Source: Comamonadaceae bacterium 2FH
GTDB lineage: Bacteria; Pseudomonadota; Gammaproteobacteria; Burkholderiales; Burkholderiaceae_C
Direction: 5' to 3'
Assembly (NCBI GenBank): GCA_005503335.1
Contig: SCMQ01000011.1
Coordinates: forward strand, 1 to 64,000
Length of the DNA stretch: 64,000 bases
Both the position numbers and the translations under genes were made by a program. Under the pieces are notes generated by a model, which was not told the DNA's origin, did not search any database, and was given only the letters and a program-made list of their open reading frames with translations. Shown here piece by piece: positions 63,424 to 64,000 of this stretch (positions are counted from its first letter, which is position 1; each line of letters begins with the position of its first letter).

Positions 63424-64000
63424 ATGAATCCCCTCCTGGCGACCCTGCAGCCCTATCCTTTCGAGCGGCTGCGAGAACTTTTTGCGTCCGTGACGCCGAA
63501 TCCGGCCTTTTCGCCCATCAGCCTGGGCATAGGCGAGCCCAAGCACGCCACGCCCTTGTTTCTGAAGCAGGCCCTGGCGGCTGCGCTAGACACCGGCCTG
63601 GCCGGCTACCCGGCCACCGGCGGCACGCCGGCCCTGCGCCAGGCCTGCGCCGGCTGGCTGCAGCGTCGCTACGGGGTCAGCCTAGACCCGGCAACGCAGA
63701 TCCTGCCCGTGAACGGCTCGCGCGAGGCCCTGTTCGCCTTCGCCCAGACCGTGGTCGACGCTACGCGCGAAGGGGCCACCGTGGTCTGCCCCAACCCCTT
63801 CTACCAGATCTACGAGGGCGCCACCCTGCTGGCCGGCGCCCGGCCCCACTACGCGCCCAGCGACCCGGCGCGCAACTTCGCCGTGGACTGGGACAGCGTG
63901 CCCGAGGCCGTCTGGGCGCGCACCCAGCTGCTTTATGTCTGCTCGCCGGGCAACCCGACCGGCGCCGTCATGCCGCTGCAGGAATGGCAACGCCTGTTCG
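63424..64000 (+). CDS. dapC: DapC, N-succinyldiaminopimelate aminotransferase (3' end outside window)
   Basis: The first 192 residues of a fold-type I PLP aminotransferase. Motifs: PFERLRELFASVTPNPAF, ISLGIGEPKHATPLFLKQAL, LPVNGSREALFAFAQTVVDA, CPNPFYQIYEGATLLAG and VCSPGNPTGAVMPLQEW. They fit DapC of the lysine/peptidoglycan diaminopimelate pathway, which is usual next to smc in this group. The PLP lysine lies beyond the window, so catalytic completeness cannot be seen. Confidence 0.9.
   Translation, partial: MNPLLATLQPYPFERLRELFASVTPNPAFSPISLGIGEPKHATPLFLKQALAAALDTGLAGYPATGGTPALRQACAGWLQRRYGVSLDPATQILPVNGSREALFAFAQTVVDATREGATVVCPNPFYQIYEGATLLAGARPHYAPSDPARNFAVDWDSVPEAVWARTQLLYVCSPGNPTGAVMPLQEWQRLF

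Noticed and set aside
63285-63425. N-terminal extension of SMC from an ATG at 63425
   Set aside because: It would overlap the dapC start and precede the standard SMC N-terminus at GTG 63284.

Overview
The window is high-GC chromosomal DNA of a betaproteobacterium, most likely family Comamonadaceae (Acidovorax/Alicycliphilus/Variovorax-like). This rests on the protein families and gene order (smc-zipA-ligA beside dapC; selO-msrB-yciB-bolA-ppiC), on very GC-rich third codon positions, and on a GC-rich intergenic repeat that I associate with this family from memory. I see no rRNA, tRNA, CRISPR array, prophage or intact transposase gene.

Positions 1-15418 hold a tad (Flp pilus) locus, read leftward. 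It contains two Flp pilins, prepilin peptidase TadV, an extra AAA+ ATPase, RcpC/CpaB, secretin RcpA, a small lipoprotein, TadG, two TadE/F pseudopilins, TadZ, TadA, TadB, TadC and TadD (cut by the window edge). Just upstream on the same strand lie a LuxR-type response regulator and its histidine kinase, the obvious candidate regulators. The locus looks less GC-rich than the rest, especially its pseudopilin/pilin genes and spacers.

Positions 15756-16898 are a small accessory insert: a TumE/DUF6516-like toxin and an HTH antitoxin with an ATGA overlap. They lie between two 143-bp direct repeats. One repeat is the 3' end of an intact short-chain dehydrogenase gene; the other is a detached, diverged tail of a homologue.

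Positions 16752-34737 are a leftward catabolic cluster: acyl-CoA ligase, a branched-chain-amino-acid-type ABC transporter (binding protein, LivH, LivM, LivG, LivF), a bifunctional enoyl-CoA hydratase/3-hydroxyacyl-CoA dehydrogenase, thiolase, two acyl-CoA dehydrogenases (one AidB-like), two SDRs, a CurA-like reductase and a thioesterase. Together these can import a carboxylic acid, activate it with CoA and beta-oxidise it. A palindrome resembling a TetR/FadP operator sits at a promoter inside the cluster. A Crp/Fnr regulator is divergent from the ligase.

Positions 34904-41809 run rightward: the Crp/Fnr regulator, SelO, MsrB, a 266-bp MITE inserted in the msrB stop codon, YciB, a BolA protein, a parvulin isomerase and an AsmA-family protein. 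Positions 42067-46707 form a tight operon, universal stress protein - P2A-type cation ATPase - TerC - universal stress protein, with an ATGA overlap at every junction.

Positions 46734-64000 are housekeeping: an RlmI-like methyltransferase, a small unknown protein, purL, map, glnD, def, ligA, zipA, smc and the start of dapC.
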